A stretch of DNA of 64,000 nucleotides from Gigantopelta aegis (GCF_016097555.1 NC_054712.1:49757866-49821865), one strand, 5' to 3'. Positions 1 to 12,524 are shown, counted from the first letter of the stretch. Numbers and translations: made by a program. The notes: generated by a model from the sequence alone, not told the origin.

Positions 1-305
1 GTGTCCGCCTGTGAAGCGGTCGATCACTGGATCGATTCTTCTCAGTTGACCCATTTGTAGTTTCTGCTATTTTCTGTTCCAACCAGTGGTCCACAACTGG
101 TTCATCAAAAGCCGTGGTATGTGCTGTCCTGTCTGTGGGAAAGTGCATATAAAAGACCCCTTGCTGCTTATCGGAAAGAGTAGTCTATGTGGCGGCAACG
201 GGTTTCCTCTAAAGAAATATGTCAGAATAACCATATGTTTGACGTCCCAATAGCCGACGATAAGATAAAAATCAATGTGCTCTTAGAGGCGTCGTTGAAT
301 AAAAC
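1..305 (+). repeat. SINE, 5' cut by window, tail type c
   Basis: Body phrases CCAACCAGTGGTCCACAACT and CCGTGGTATGTGCTGTCCTG, then a tail ending in GGCGTCGTTGAATAAAAC. The same tail appears reversed at 8141-8405 and 11524-11903. Confidence 0.8.
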
Positions 306-345
306 AATGTTGTATTATTACCAATCAGAGCCGCATCTGTTTTTA

Positions 346-571
346 CTCGGTGGTGTTGTGGTTAAGCCATCGGACTACAGGCTGGTAGTTACTGGGTTCG
401 CAGCGCGGTACCGACTCTCACCCAGAGCGAGTTATAACGACAAAGCGGGTAGGTGTAACACCACTACACCTTCTTTTCTCTTAGTAACCACTAACCCACT
501 GTCCTGGACAGACAGCCCAGATAGCTGTGGTGTGTGTGCCCAGGACAGCGTGCTTGAACCTTAATTGGATA
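346..571 (+). repeat. SINE, tRNA-like head type II, short form
   Basis: Head GTGGTTAAGCCATCGG with a B-box-like GGGTTCGCAGC; 3' part CCAGATAGCTGTGGTGTGTG ... CAGCGTGCTTGAACCTTAAT. The open frame at 187-564 is made of this and the previous SINE. Another copy lies at 6536-6777 and a reversed 3' fragment at 3714-3839. Confidence 0.8.
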
Positions 572-1178
572 TAAGCACAAAATCTGGAAAACGAATGTTT
601 GTATCTCCATATTTCCAAGGGCTATAACTCCGTCACAACCGCCATATAAGTCAAACTTGATCTGGAACAGAACGTGATAAAGCTATAAACAAAATCTCAG
701 CATAATATCGCGAGGCATTCAAAAACAATTTTTATTTTTTTAATAAAATCAAAACAAATCCAGAAACCAAATGTTCGTATCTCTTAAGTTCAAGGGCCCT
801 CACTGTTAAAAAGGGTAAATCGCCATGAAAGTCAAACTTGACCTGTAACAGTACATGATGAAGCTATACACAAAAGTTTATCTCGAGGAATTCTGAAAGA
901 AAAAAAGAAATGTTTTATTTAAAGACGTACTCAACACATTGTATTTACGGTTATATGGCGTCAGACATAAGGACCACCATCTATATGTGGGACAAACCCG
1001 ACGGTCAGACAAACAGACAGACAGAAGGATGGAGATAAAATCTATATGTGGGACAGACCAGACGGTCAGACAGACAGACAGACAGACAGAGGGACGGAGA
1101 TGAAATCTATATGTGGGACAGACCCGACGGTCAGACAGACAGACAGACAGAAGGACGGAGATGAAATCTATTGTCCCC
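572..1178. repeat. dispersed 'ggccataactc' repeat and 61-65 bp minisatellite
   Basis: Two imperfect copies of a roughly 180-base repeat (phrases GTCAAACTTGAYCTG, ACAGTACATGATGAAGCTAT) are followed by three tandem units starting ATCTATATGTGGGACA at 979, 1040 and 1105, each with (CAGA)n. The same repeat recurs at 63270-63630. I remember this repeat from mollusc genomes. Confidence 0.75.
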
Positions 1179-2105
1179 TCGATTTGGATCGGTATGAGTC
1201 TAATAATAAAAACAAAAACAAAACAACAATATCACCCTACCCCAACTTAAATGTAACATTAGCAAAAACACAACAACAAAAAACAAACCCGTAAGATTTA
1301 ATTATTTGAACAATAGTTACCAATATGTGCACATACAATACTGAATGGGATAATTGTAGCATTTGGGTTAAATCCCTCAAATCAGAAAGACAACAATGCT
1401 GGGTAGGATTCGGTTTATTTGGCAACCGTCAAATAAAGGTCCTTGGCTGTGGGCTATGGACCGAACTGGTTGCCGAGTATTAATGACAATTCCTCATCCT
1501 GTGTAACCGTCGCAGAAAAGATGAAAAAATAATCAAGAAATAGTTGAGAATTATGTCGTGTGTTGATGGCTTGCTGTTCAATGTGAATGTGGCACGGACT
1601 AGCCGTGACCAATGTCACATGACACCAGAATAAAATATCATTGGCTAAACTCCAATTTGTCTAATAGGGTATTCTCTACGACGAATATCCTAAAAACAAA
1701 CGAAATAACCCATTAATAAAATATTATAAAATAAGTAGCAAATAAAATAAAACATATATACATACAGTGTTATATATTTTTACCCCGTTACATAATGGCT
1801 TACGCTTCTATAGTTCGTCCCATTCTCCTACAAAAATGTTTTTTCAGTTTTGTTTGATGTTAGAAGAAAAGTAAAAGTGCTTTGGAAATAACAAAGAAAT
1901 ACTATTTTGTGTCCAATTTAGAAAACAATCAGCTCAGACAAATACTTTGTAGTAGATTCCAAAGCTATAGAAACACGCGTCGTCATGATTGAGAATACGA
2001 ACAAAACTAATCATAAATGTATAGCAATCCTAACTAAGTATTCCTCTCGATGATCGATTTCTCTTTTTATCTTCCTAAAAGTCTCAAGGCTTTGTTTGTA
2101 TTGTT

Positions 2106-2140
2106 TGTCATGTCATGTCATGTCATGTCATGTCACGTCA
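2106..2140. repeat. (TGTCA)n microsatellite
   Basis: About six tandem TGTCA pentamers with one variant. The rest of 1180-2760 shows no gene or clear repeat except a segment near 2150-2200 (GTGCACATTCAGAACAAGCT) that recurs at 16955-16990. Confidence 0.85.
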
Positions 2141-2762
2141 TGGGGTTTTACGTGCACATTCAGAACAAGCTGTTGTAGCGCACGCCTATTCTTTGTTTTC
2201 CCTTCCGGCAATTTATCGATTTTTTCCTTCTCATTAAAGCTGCAGAGTCTGGAATATTTTTATTATTTAAGCATTTAGGATAGATGATCCAGTTCTGTTT
2301 GGTACATAAAAGGCCCACCACATCGCTACAGTTTCGCAATGCTCGCTTATCTACATTATCTAGGTCAACTGCAAACCCAATGGCCAGCTTGTTTTTCTTC
2401 AATTAGCGGGACGCCAGTACATCTGGGAATTTATGCGATTTGCGCAGGCGCTGAGCTTCTCACGTGATTTTGAACAAATTTAACTGTCTTGATTGAGGGG
2501 TCGTCTCATACCTCCAAAATATATTTATATCTATAGAGGTATGGTACAATACCTTTCTAGGGGTCGGTGGGGGATTTCCCTTGAAATTTTGACAGTGACC
2601 AGCTGTTGGCATACGCGTTACATGTAAGGGGGGTGTTAATAATTACGTAACGCTCTAGGGGTAGATGAAGAGGGCGGTATGTTCGATATACGTAACATTT
2701 ATGAAGACTATATGTTATTTCTATTCATTACTTAGACCTAAAAATGTGGTGGGTTTTTTTAA

Positions 2763-2950
2763 ATACGCGGTCGGTCTAGGATCGATCCCCATCGGCGGGA
2801 TTGTTCCAGCCAGTGCGTCATGACTGGTATATAAAAGGCCATGTTATGTGATATCCTGTCTGTGGGATAGTACATATAAATGATCCCTTGCTAAAAAAAA
2901 AAAAGAAGGTTAGTGTTAGGGTTGGGGTTGGGGTTGGGGTTGGGTTATAG
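2763..2950 (+). repeat. SINE fragment followed by telomere-like (GGGGTT)n
   Basis: A 5'-truncated SINE (B-box-like GGATCGATCCCC) runs to CCCTTGCT, then poly-A, then GTTAGGGTTGGGGTTGGGGT. The telomere-like run sits exactly at the SINE's A-rich end. Confidence 0.7.
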
Positions 2951-3713
2951 TCCTAACCCGAACCCTGAAAACTGTCATTTTCTACTTTAGTATATTTTAT
3001 TAAAAATATATACATGATCAATGTGTTATACAAACTAAACTTTGAAAGTTCTACTAACACTTTATAAAATATTAATTCTTAAATAGGAAGGTACGATTGT
3101 CGATAGTACGTTGTCAAGATCAAAACCGGTTTTAACGAAATAATAGTACGTATCCTCAACCGAACGTTCTTTGTACAGCGAAAGAATTCTCATTTCATTT
3201 TTTGAGACGAACCCTACAATTTCAAATCCGCAAACGCACCTGTTAACTGAAACTGACAACAGGCTGTCGTTTGTGGTTTGCCGAGCAATGGCCGCACAGG
3301 CGACAAATCGAGCGTATACTTTTGACGTTCTCCGTTCATAGCGAACACACACACGACTTTTTTAAAAGTGCAGTTGAACTTGTATTTCATATTTGTGCAT
3401 GATATTATTATATGGTAACCAGACACTGTAACTTTAACTGATGAACATTTGCTACTACTGCCTGTGCCAATGGTGGGTAAACCGGAAGTGTGGATTACGC
3501 AGACTCATCGCTGCCGTGAACCGAGTACTCTGTCATTCGAGAGCTAGACGGAAAATATTATCATATATTTAGCAGCCTATTGCACATCTTTTGAATAAAG
3601 AATAACAACACTTTTTAAAATGAAAGAGACATTTATGGGTTACGAAAAACAAACAAAATAGCATATATGTCAAAGACTCATTTACGTCTATTGATTCATT
3701 TCAACTTCTTTTT

Positions 3714-3839
3714 GTGCTTATGTCCAATTAAGGTCCAAGCACGCTATCCTGGGAACACACCTCAGTTATCTGGGCTGTCTGTCCACGACAGTGGATTAGT
3801 TATTAGTGGTTTGTGAGAGAGAAGAGGATGTAGTGGTCT
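3714..3839 (-). repeat. SINE type II 3' fragment
   Basis: Reverse complement of the 3' half of the 346-571 and 6536-6777 family (AGCACGCTATCCTGGG, CTATCTGGGCTGTCTGTCC). Confidence 0.75.
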
Positions 3840-3987
3840 TTATTGTATTTATTTATTTTATTTTGTTTGTTTTTGGTCGGGGTTTTTTTTGGGGGGCGGG
3901 GTGTGTGTGTAAGACTATCGCCTGGTGATTCTAAAAATGCACGATAGCAGTGGGAATATCACAGCTGTTTATACAAATGACGTCATT

Positions 3988-4236
3988 TACCCATTGGGCT
4001 ATTTCTCGTTCCTGCCAGTGCTCCACAACTGGTGTAACAAATACCGTGGTATGTACTATCCTGTCTGTGGGATGATGCATATAAAAGATCCCTTGCTGCT
4101 AATCGAAAAGAGTAGCCCATGAAGTGGCGACAGCGGGGTTCCTCTCTCCATGTCTGTGTGGTCCTTAACCATATAACCGTAAATAAAATGTGTTGAGTGC
4201 GTCGTTAAATAAAAACATTTCCTTTCTTTCTTTCAT
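3988..4236 (+). repeat. SINE, 5'-truncated, tail type a
   Basis: Body CCATTGGGCTATTTCTCG to tail GTGTTGAGTGCGTCGTTAAA, then (CTTT)n. Confidence 0.85.
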
Positions 4237-4272
4237 TTACTTCCACCACTGCTCAATATTCAATGAATGGAT

Positions 4273-4601
4273 GGGACGAGACATAGCCCAGTGGTAAAGC
4301 CTCGCTTGATGCGTGGTCGGTGTGGGATTGATCCCCGTCGGTGGGCCTATTGCGCTATTTCTCGTTCCGGCCAGTGCATCACGACTGGTATATCAAAGGC
4401 AGTGGTATGTACTACCCTGTCTGTGGGATGGTGCACATAAAAGATCCCTTACTGCTAATCGGAAAGAGTAGCCCATGAAGTGGCGAAAGAGGGTTTCCTC
4501 TCTCAGTATCAATATCTGTGTGGTCCTTAACCATATGTCTGACGCCATATAACCGTAAATAAAATATGTTGAGTGCGTCGTTAAGTAAAACATGTCTTTC
4601 T
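4273..4601 (+). repeat. SINE, head type I, tail type a
   Basis: tRNA-like head with A-box-like TAGCCCAGTGGTAAAG and B-box-like GGGATTGATCCCC, full body, and tail with TTTCTTTC end. Flanked by ATTCAATGAATGGAT (4258-4272) and TTCAATGAATGGAT (4602-4615). Confidence 0.9.
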
Positions 4602-4615
4602 TTCAATGAATGGAT

Positions 4616-4891
4616 GGGACGAGACATAGCCCAGTGGTAAAGCCTCGCTTGATGCGCGGTCGGTTTGGGATTGATCCCCGTCGGTGGGCCTATTGCGCTA
4701 TTTCTCGTTCCGGCCTGTGCACCACGACTGGTATATCAAAGGCAGTGGTATGTCTTATCCTCTCTGTGGGATGGTACATATAAAAGATCCCTTGTCAAAA
4801 ATGACTAAATGTTTTACATCCAATAGCCGATGCTTAATAATCAATGTGCTCTAGTGGTGTCGTTAAACAAAACAAACTTCTTCATAATAGT
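4616..4891 (+). repeat. SINE, head type I, tail type b, same target as neighbour
   Basis: Head type I as in the previous copy, but the tail is type b (CTCTAGTGGTGTCGTTAAAC). A third copy of the target sequence, ATTCAATGAATGGAT, follows at 4892-4906. Confidence 0.9.
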
Positions 4892-4917
4892 ATTCAATGA
4901 ATGGATCAACTAACTTC

Positions 4918-5612
4918 TAAAGTTTATTTTGTTTAACGACACCACTAGAGTGCATTGATTAATTAATCGTTGGAAATTGGATGTCCAATATTTGGTAATT
5001 CTGACTCGTCATCAGAGAAAATCCGCTAATACATGATGTCGCTGTTCATTACTTAGTAGTTGGATTTTGATCTAACCTCAAATTTATTACGTAGATTTTC
5101 TCAGATCAATGTAGCCATTCACCCTACTTTACGAGGTAACTGGGTTTTTCTGTAAAGTGAAAGTTTATTTTGTTTAACGACACCACTAGAGCACATTGAT
5201 TTTATTAATAGTTCCGAAGAGGAAACCCGCTACATTTTGGTTTTTATTACTAGCAAAGGATCTTTTATATGCTCAAATGTTTGACATCCAATAGTCGATG
5301 ATTAATAAATCAATGTGCTCTAGTGGTGTCGGTAAACAGAGCAAACTAAAAAACTATTTTATGTGCACCATCGCAAAGACAGGATAACACATACTCATCG
5401 GCGGGCACATTGGGCTATTTCTCGTTCCAGTGCAAATGCCGTGGTATGTGCTGTACTGTCTGTCTGATGGTGCATATAAAAGATCCCTTGCTACTACTGG
5501 AAAATTGTAGTGGGTTTCCTCTCTAAGATTATCTGTCAAAATTACCAAATGTTTCACACCCAATAGCCGACGATTAATAAATCAATTGTTGTGCAGGGGA
5601 GTCGTTAAACAT
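4918..5612. repeat. cluster of SINE fragments in both orientations
   Basis: Tail-b fragments on the minus strand at 4918-5036 and 5161-5272, then plus-strand pieces at 5273-5346 and 5380-5612. The 5161-5346 pair forms a large imperfect foldback. Confidence 0.75.
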
Positions 5613-6038
5613 TCACTTATCCATTCATTGTCTCTACTACCACGGTATTGCATGCTTGGTAAATGTTAAAGGTGCTATGTCAAAGTTGCAATAATGGGAT
5701 TCCCGCAAAACCCCCCAACAAAAACACACAATAAAATATGTTTTGTTTTGAAATATAAAGTTTATACTTTCAGCTATATGCCTATACAACCATATAATTC
5801 CATTTACTAGTAGAAACATAATTATTTTAGGAGGAATCTTGAGAATGTCTCACGCGCATTAACTAGTGACGTCACTATTTTATACCTATGCATTCATCAC
5901 ACTACGTTTACCCAGAATTATTTGCGATCAACTGACAAAAGAAACAAATATGATGGTCATGCAACATTTAGCCAAAAACATTTCGGAAAACCTCTCTAGT
6001 CGTCTGATGCAATAGTTTTTAAAACTATTATTCTAGAG

Positions 6039-6250
6039 TTAAAGGGGCATACCCTAGTTTCAACCCGTAAAAATTAACATTAAGTTTAGTTAAATCTACA
6101 AACCTGAAACACATTTGGATAAAGTTAAAGTTGATTGAAACATGAGCCTGTGACTTTGAAATGGTGAAATACCCTCTGAAAACGGACTAAAACTCGACTC
6201 GATAGCTGTTACTTCTCAGACGCACATGCACGATTCAGTTGAAAGGAGCT
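6039..6250. repeat. TTAA-flanked MITE, left part
   Basis: Starts TTAAAGGGGCATACCCTAGT and follows the element at 52946-53325 (GTGACTTTGAAATGGTGAAA, CTGTTACTTCTCAGACGC). The right end is not seen. The rest of 5613-6535 holds nothing I can name. Confidence 0.7.
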
Positions 6251-6535
6251 TACCACGATACATATATTTATGACATGCGGAATGAAAACACACAATGGTA
6301 GGCCTATCTTATTTAACAAATTAGCTGATCCGAACTATGACGAGCGCATGCAGGTCACGCTCGTGGGTAGTTACAATTTTGTTTTAAAACAAATCCTGTA
6401 AAGACTGAGCCATCAGGCAATCGCCTGTATCTCACCATAACTAAATTAGTGTTACCTATGACATAAATGCATTTAAAAACTAGGTATTTAATTGAGTATT
6501 TAAGCTTTGTTCCGCTTATGTTATAAAGTGAACCA

Positions 6536-6777
6536 GCCTCTGTGGTGTCGTCGTTAAGCCATCGGACATAAGGCTGGCAGGTACAGGGTTCGCAGCCCGG
6601 TACCGGCTCCCACCCAGAATGAGTTTAAACGACTCAGTGGGTATGTGTAAAGCTACTACACCCTCTTCTCACTCAGTAACCACAAACAATGAACAACTAA
6701 CCTACTGCCCTAGACAGACAGTCCAGATAGCTGAGGTGTGTGCCCAGGACAGCGTGCTGGAACCTTAATTGGATAAA
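6536..6777 (+). repeat. SINE, head type II, short form
   Basis: GTCGTCGTTAAGCCATCGG head, B-box-like GGGTTCGCAGCCC, and the CCAGATAGCTGAGG ... CAGCGTGCTGGAACCTTAAT end. Confidence 0.85.
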
Positions 6778-6839
6778 ATGCTTCATTCGCGTAATATAGG
6801 AGCTCAGTCTGTATAATTCTTTTAGACTCGTTATAAGAG

Positions 6840-6990
6840 TTAAAGTTTGTTTTGTTTAACGACACTACTAGAGGACATTGATTTATTAATCATCAGCTAT
6901 TGGATGTCAGACATTTTATGATTTTGACATATACTAGTAGTTATAGAGAAGAAACTCGCTACATGTTTCCATTAGTAGCAAGTGATCTGT
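6840..6990 (-). repeat. SINE tail-b fragment broken by microsatellite
   Basis: Reverse tail b (GTTTAACGACACTACTAGAG) runs into the body and is replaced by (TG)n/(GA)n at about 6988. Confidence 0.75.
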
Positions 6991-7104
6991 GTGTGTGTGT
7001 GTGTGAGAGAGAGAGACAGAGACAGAGAGACAGACAGACAAAGAAAGACAGAAAAGAGAGACAGAGAGAAAGAAAGAGAGACAGCGAGTGTGTGAGAGAG
7101 AGAG

Positions 7105-7185
<81 letters not shown>

Positions 7186-7203
7186 GAGACAGAGAGAGGG
7201 AGG
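6988..7203. repeat. (TG)n-(GA)n microsatellite
   Basis: TG run, then GA-rich DNA with interruptions, then about 30 pure GA units. Open frames on either strand here are artefacts of the dinucleotide. Confidence 0.95.
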
Positions 7204-7389
7204 GGGAATGAAAGAAAAAAGAAATGAATGAATCCTTAGTGGTAACATTGTCAGAAACCATAGCCGTAAAGGGGGCGGGGTTTAGCTCAGTAGATAGATG
7301 CTTGGGTAGGACGAGTACCCCGTGACTGGTATATCAAAGGTTGTGGTATGTGCTATCTGTTTGTCTTAGAGAAAGTGTATATATAACAT

Positions 7390-7687
7390 GTCCCTCGTTG
7401 TGCTCGCTTGAGATGCTTGCATCCAAGGATCGAACTACCTCGGTGGATCCATTCAGCTGATTGTTTTTTCCCCCGATCTAATCAGTACACCACAACTGGA
7501 CAAAGGCCGTGGTGTGTGCTTTCCTGTCTGTGAGAAAGTACATATAAAAGATCCCTGGCTGCATTAGGAAAAAATGTAGCGGGTTTCCTCTGGTGACTAC
7601 GAGTCATAATTACCAAATGTTTGACATGCAATAGCCGATGATTAATTAATCAATGTGCTCTAGTGGTGCCGTTAAACAAAACAAACT
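7390..7687 (+). repeat. SINE, head type III, tail type b
   Basis: Head with GGATCGAACTACC B-box-like motif, GTGGATCC, and tail CTCTAGTGGTGCCGTTAAAC. A related head fragment (TTTAGCTCAGTAGATAG) lies just upstream at 7278-7300. Other type III copies: 51108-51397 and 61490-61806. Confidence 0.8.
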
Positions 7688-7742
7688 GTCATGGCGCACT
7701 GGCTGGAACGAGAAATAGGGTTTTCAATACTCACACGGTAGC

Positions 7743-8017
7743 TCGAGCAAGAGAAAGAGTAGAGAGGGTTGGACAGAGAAGGAAGGAAGAAAGAGAGGGG
7801 TGAGAGAGAAAGAGGGTGAGAGAGATGGTGAACGAGAAAGAGGGTGAGAGAGATGGGGTGAGAGAGAAAGAGGGTGAGAGAGATGGTCAGAGAGAAAGAG
7901 GGTGAGAGAGGGAAAGAGCTGAGCGAGAGAGGGTGAGAGAGAGGGGTTGAGGGAGAGAGGTGAGAGAGAAAGAGGGGTGAGAGAGAAAGAAGGTGTGAGA
8001 GAGGGTGTGTGAGACAG

Positions 8018-8094
<77 letters not shown>

Positions 8095-8131
8095 GGGGGG
8101 GGGGGGGAGAGAGAGAAAGAGGGTGATCGAG
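7743..8131. repeat. GA-rich minisatellite with pure (GA)n and G-run
   Basis: Irregular repeats of GAGAGAGAAAGAGGGTGA lead into pure (GA)n at 8027-8080 and a G-run near 8093-8107. Confidence 0.9.
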
Positions 8132-8140
8132 ATAGGAGAG

Positions 8141-8405
8141 TTAAAGTTTGTTTTTTATTTAACGAAGCCTCCAGAGCAAATTGATTTTTATCTTATCATT
8201 GGCTATTGGACGTCAAACATATGGTCATTCTCACATATTTCTTTAGAGGACAGCACATACCACGGCCTTTGATGAACCAGTTGTGGACCACTGGTTGGAA
8301 CGGAAAATAGCCCAAACTGCAAATGGGTCTGCTGAGAAAGATCGATCCGATGACCAACCGCTTCACAGGCGGACACGCTATCGCTTGAGCTACATCCCGC
8401 TCCAG
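8141..8405 (-). repeat. SINE, tail type c
   Basis: Reverse tail c to the head end (GCTTGAGCTACATCCCGCT). It is bracketed on both sides by GA tracts. Confidence 0.8.
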
Positions 8406-8441
8406 AGAGGAGAGAGATAGAGGGTGAGAGAGAAAGAGGGT

Positions 8442-8535
<94 letters not shown>

Positions 8536-8778
8536 ATAGTAACAAAGTATATTTATATAAACCATCCCACGTACAAGGTAGTACATACCACGGCCTTTGA
8601 TATACCAATCGCCGTGCACTGGGTGGAACGAGAAATAGCCCAATGGGCCCACCGACGGGGATCGATCCTATAACGTGAGCTACATCCTGCACCAGAGAGG
8701 AGAGAGACAGGGTGAGAGAGAGAGATAGAGGGTGAGAGAGAAAGAGGGTGAGAGAGAAACAGAGGTGGGGGGGGGGGG
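8398..8778. repeat. (GA)n tracts around a SINE fragment
   Basis: GA tract 8398-8533, minus-strand SINE body 8540-8693, GA tract 8692-8768 and G-run 8767-8778. The SINE body plus its GA flank is then repeated at 8779-8930. Confidence 0.85.
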
Positions 8779-8783
8779 ATAGT

Positions 8784-8930
8784 AATAAAGGATATTTTAT
8801 ATAAACCATCCCACGTACGAGGTAGTACGTACCACGGCCTTTGATATACCAATCGCCGTGCACTGGGTGGAACGAGAAATGGCCCAATGGGCCCACCGAC
8901 GGGGATCGATCCTATATCGACCGTGTATCA
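8784..8930 (-). repeat. SINE fragment, duplicate of 8540-8693
   Basis: Almost the same sequence as 8540-8693 (CATCCCACGTACRAGGTAGT, CAATCGCCGTGCACTGGGTG), so this is a local segmental duplication rather than independent insertion. 8931-9600 shows no feature I can support. Confidence 0.8.
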
Positions 8931-9608
8931 GGCGACCACTGTAACACTGGAATACGCCCCCTCCACACACCGCCCGCATTATACATTCGTTAACCACTGT
9001 ATTTTCTTGGCACATCAGCGGAGGGTTGTCCACATTATTATATACTAAGTATACGTTCTTGATCATCACTTAAAGAATCCACCCCACCTACCCAATTGCA
9101 AAGTTCACACCATGCCATAATTTCTAGAATTAGCTCTAAATAAAAACACATGAAAATGAAATAAATGAAATTAAAACAAACAATACATGCAATAACATTT
9201 TTTAAAAAGGACAACTATAAATAAATAGATTTTCAAAGAATTTTAATTACGCTTAGAACAAGAGTTTGAGCATCACATAAAACGCAAACAAAACACCAAC
9301 AACAACAAGGTTGGAACAATGTTCGTCCTCAGTTTTCTCCATTAGCAAGAACCACCATTTAGAGTGGATGACAAGAGTTCCTTTCTACAAGAATAAAACT
9401 TCCAGAGATCTTTGATGGTCTCGAGTGTTCGAATCATAGCATGTTCAGGGTGTGCTCGCACAGCTAGAAGTCGCAATCAGCGACGTCAAAGATATGTCCC
9501 GATAATACATCAGTATTCATTACTTAGTTCTTCAACAACTCGATTCTTTTTCGTTTTTGTCCAACAAAAAAATTTGTCCGCTTTTAGAAGTTCAAAAACT
9601 TGCTCGGT

Positions 9609-9732
<124 letters not shown>

Positions 9733-10454
9733 GACCGTTATATGCCAGTGGTGTAACGATTCCTCTCCAAAATTGGCTTGTTGGAGAAGTAACAGTGTTC
9801 AGCATTCGGAAACAGCACAATGCCATGCATTTTTCGCTCATCCTTTTGGAAGCTGTGGGAAAATTCCCGCTCAGTGAAAAACTCCATCAGCTTGCTTGTT
9901 GGTAGTACAATTGACATTGTGAGTTGATTGTTGTCGTCTTACTGTCTTGTCACAAAGTGAGACACTGGCACATATTGCTTACCTTTAAAGCAACGCCTGA
10001 TGCTCTGTTCTAATTTGACATTTTCGTCCATTGGTCAAATTCTAACTAACAGATGCCGGAAAAGGCGTCTTAGAATAACTACACGTGTTTCCATTGGTAA
10101 AATATTTAACTGACAACTGAACATATATATATATATATACACACATATATATCGGGTCTCCCTACCCTCCCCATAAAAACGATAACCCTACTGAATTACT
10201 TTAAATATACATGGGGACTGAAACCATTACTATAGGAATTTTAGGCACATAGGTCAAATATTGTTAAAACAACAACACATTCAAAATTATTGTAGGCCCA
10301 TAGGTCAAATATTGTTAAAATAGCAACAAATTCAAAATTGTAAGTAGAAATAAATGTGACACTAAAAGGTAAGTGGCTGCCCCCCCCCCCCCCCAAAAAA
10401 AAAACGAACAAAAAAAAACCCCGACAACCCTATTGAATATGGAATTATATAAAA

Positions 10455-10625
10455 TGTATTAAGCTTGTAATTTTAATATTTCACACTCATTACTATGTGG
10501 ACATTTGCCACATTCAGTGACAGTTGTAGGCCCATAGGTGAAATATTGTTAAAATAGCAACATATTCAAAATTGTAAGTAAAAATGCGACGTCAAAAGCT
10601 AAGTGAAGTTTTATCTAAGGTATAA
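10455..10625. repeat. left arm of a 2-kb-spaced inverted repeat
   Basis: Contains TGTAGGCCCATAGGTGAAAT and GCGACGTCAAAAGCTAAGTG; the reverse complement lies at 12525-12690. Shorter direct relatives (TAGGTCAAATATTGTTAAAA) occur at 10240-10370. The remainder of 9732-11000 is AT-rich with C and T runs and no recognised gene. Confidence 0.8.
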
Positions 10626-11004
10626 CCTTGATGTAACGCTTACTGTGGTACCAACGTGATTTCGGCGATATATCGAGTTGGCGTTAAAGTGAGGGTGCCA
10701 AGAATGCGCCACCAAACATATTTTCATTTGATACATCTACGTGTACTAAATGTGATATAGTTTGTTTAAAACGACAATAAACAAACAAACAAACAAAAAA
10801 CAAAAACAAAAAAACAACATCAACAACAGGGTAAACACGTTAAATATTAATTTCAATTTGTCAATCGTCAATGAACATTGGAAATATAAAAGCGTGTACG
10901 GTAAAAACGTGTACGGTAAATTTGAATAGCACGGTGTCAAAGTCAATCCTTTTTTAAAAACAAAAAAAGTTTTGGGGTTTTTTGCTGTGTGCTCAGAAGA
11001 AAAA

Positions 11005-11903
11005 AGTTTGTTTTATTTAACGACGCCACTAGAGCACATTGCTTCTTTTTTTTATCTTATCATCGGCTATTGGACGTCAAACATATGGTCATTCTGACAC
11101 TGTTTTTATCTTATCATCGGCTATTGGTTGATGATGATGATAACTAGTTTAACGTGCCCATACACCACTAGGGTTTCGAACACGCCCATCTCGAGTCCGA
11201 CCTCCGATAAGATCGGTGGCCTGACTCGGATGGAGGGGGGGGGGGGGGGGGTGGTGGTTGAAAATGGGCAGAATTTTGAAAATAGCAATTAGTAAAAAAG
11301 TTAATAGAATAAATAAAAAATAAAAAAAAGGTTACAAGCCAAAAATAAAAAGAATTGACTGCTCGGCCGAATATTTATATAATTTGGAGCATTTTAGAAG
11401 GACAGTCCAAAATTAAATAAGAGAAAGAAGAGAGGATCGGACTATTTAATAATATTTTTAAAAAAAGAAGTAATTTTGACATAAAATTTTGAACGCAGAT
11501 CTAAACGTTTAAAGTCCGATCGATCGGCTATTGGACGTCAAACATATGGTCATTCTGACACTGTTTTTTATCTTATCATCGGCTATTGGACGTCAAATAT
11601 GGTCATTCTGACACTGTTTTTAGAGGAAACCCGCTGTCGCCACATAGGCTACTCTTTTACGACAAGCAGCAAGGGATCTTTTATTTGCACTTGCCACAGC
11701 CAGGATAGCACAAACCATGGCCTTCGTTGAAACATTTATGGATCACTTGTCGGTGCAAGTGGTTTACACCTACCCATTGAGCCTTGCGGAGCACTCACTG
11801 GAGTCGGTATCTGGATTAAAAATCCCATGCCTCGACTGGGATCCGAACCCAGTACCTACCAGCCTGTAAACCGATGGCCTAACCACGACGCCACCGAGGC
11901 CAG
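11005..11903 (-). repeat. SINE tail-c pieces and composite SINE
   Basis: Reverse tail-c fragments at 11005-11130, then a composite SINE at 11524-11903: tail c, body, and a type II head ending in AACCACGACGCCACCGAGGC. The phrase ATCGGCTATTGGACGTCAAA occurs several times, a sign of local duplication. Confidence 0.75.
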
Positions 11904-12524
11904 TATGTGCTCAGAAAAATTAACTCGTTAGACTCAACTAAATGTAGATTACCTTCTATAAACCGTTTGTAACTTTTATTTTACTTGAAAATGTGGTCAA
12001 TGTGTCCATCGTCTTGGTCGTAGACGGCCCTCTCAAAGGTTTTTTTTTCCATGAGGAAATCGATTTTTTTTCTTCCAAAGTGATTTCTTCCCTCTTCTCT
12101 CCTATTTTGTCCTTTACTTCAATACCGCCGTGCCGTAAACAAAGTTTAAGGTAGTTGACGAGTTCATATTTCAGTTGTATAATGTAGGGAAAGGTCTTTA
12201 AATAATGCTATGCCTGTTGACCAATCCCATCGGTTAATATAAACAGAAATAATCAAGTGGCGGATCCAAAAAATCAATTTACATGAGGAACTTTTTAATA
12301 ATGGAACTTTTTTTTTTTTTTTTTTTTTTTTAAATATTCATTTTCCTCAGTCCATTCTGACCATGTCAATGGAACTTTGGGGGAGGTTTGGAAGGGATCA
12401 TAAAAAAAAAAAAAATGAAAATTAATATATATTAAAATTATAACTGTTGCAAAAAAAAAAAAAAATTGTGGGGGGGGGGGGGGGCGGGCCCCTTCTCCAG
12501 ATCCACCTCTGTAAATATTTTTTA

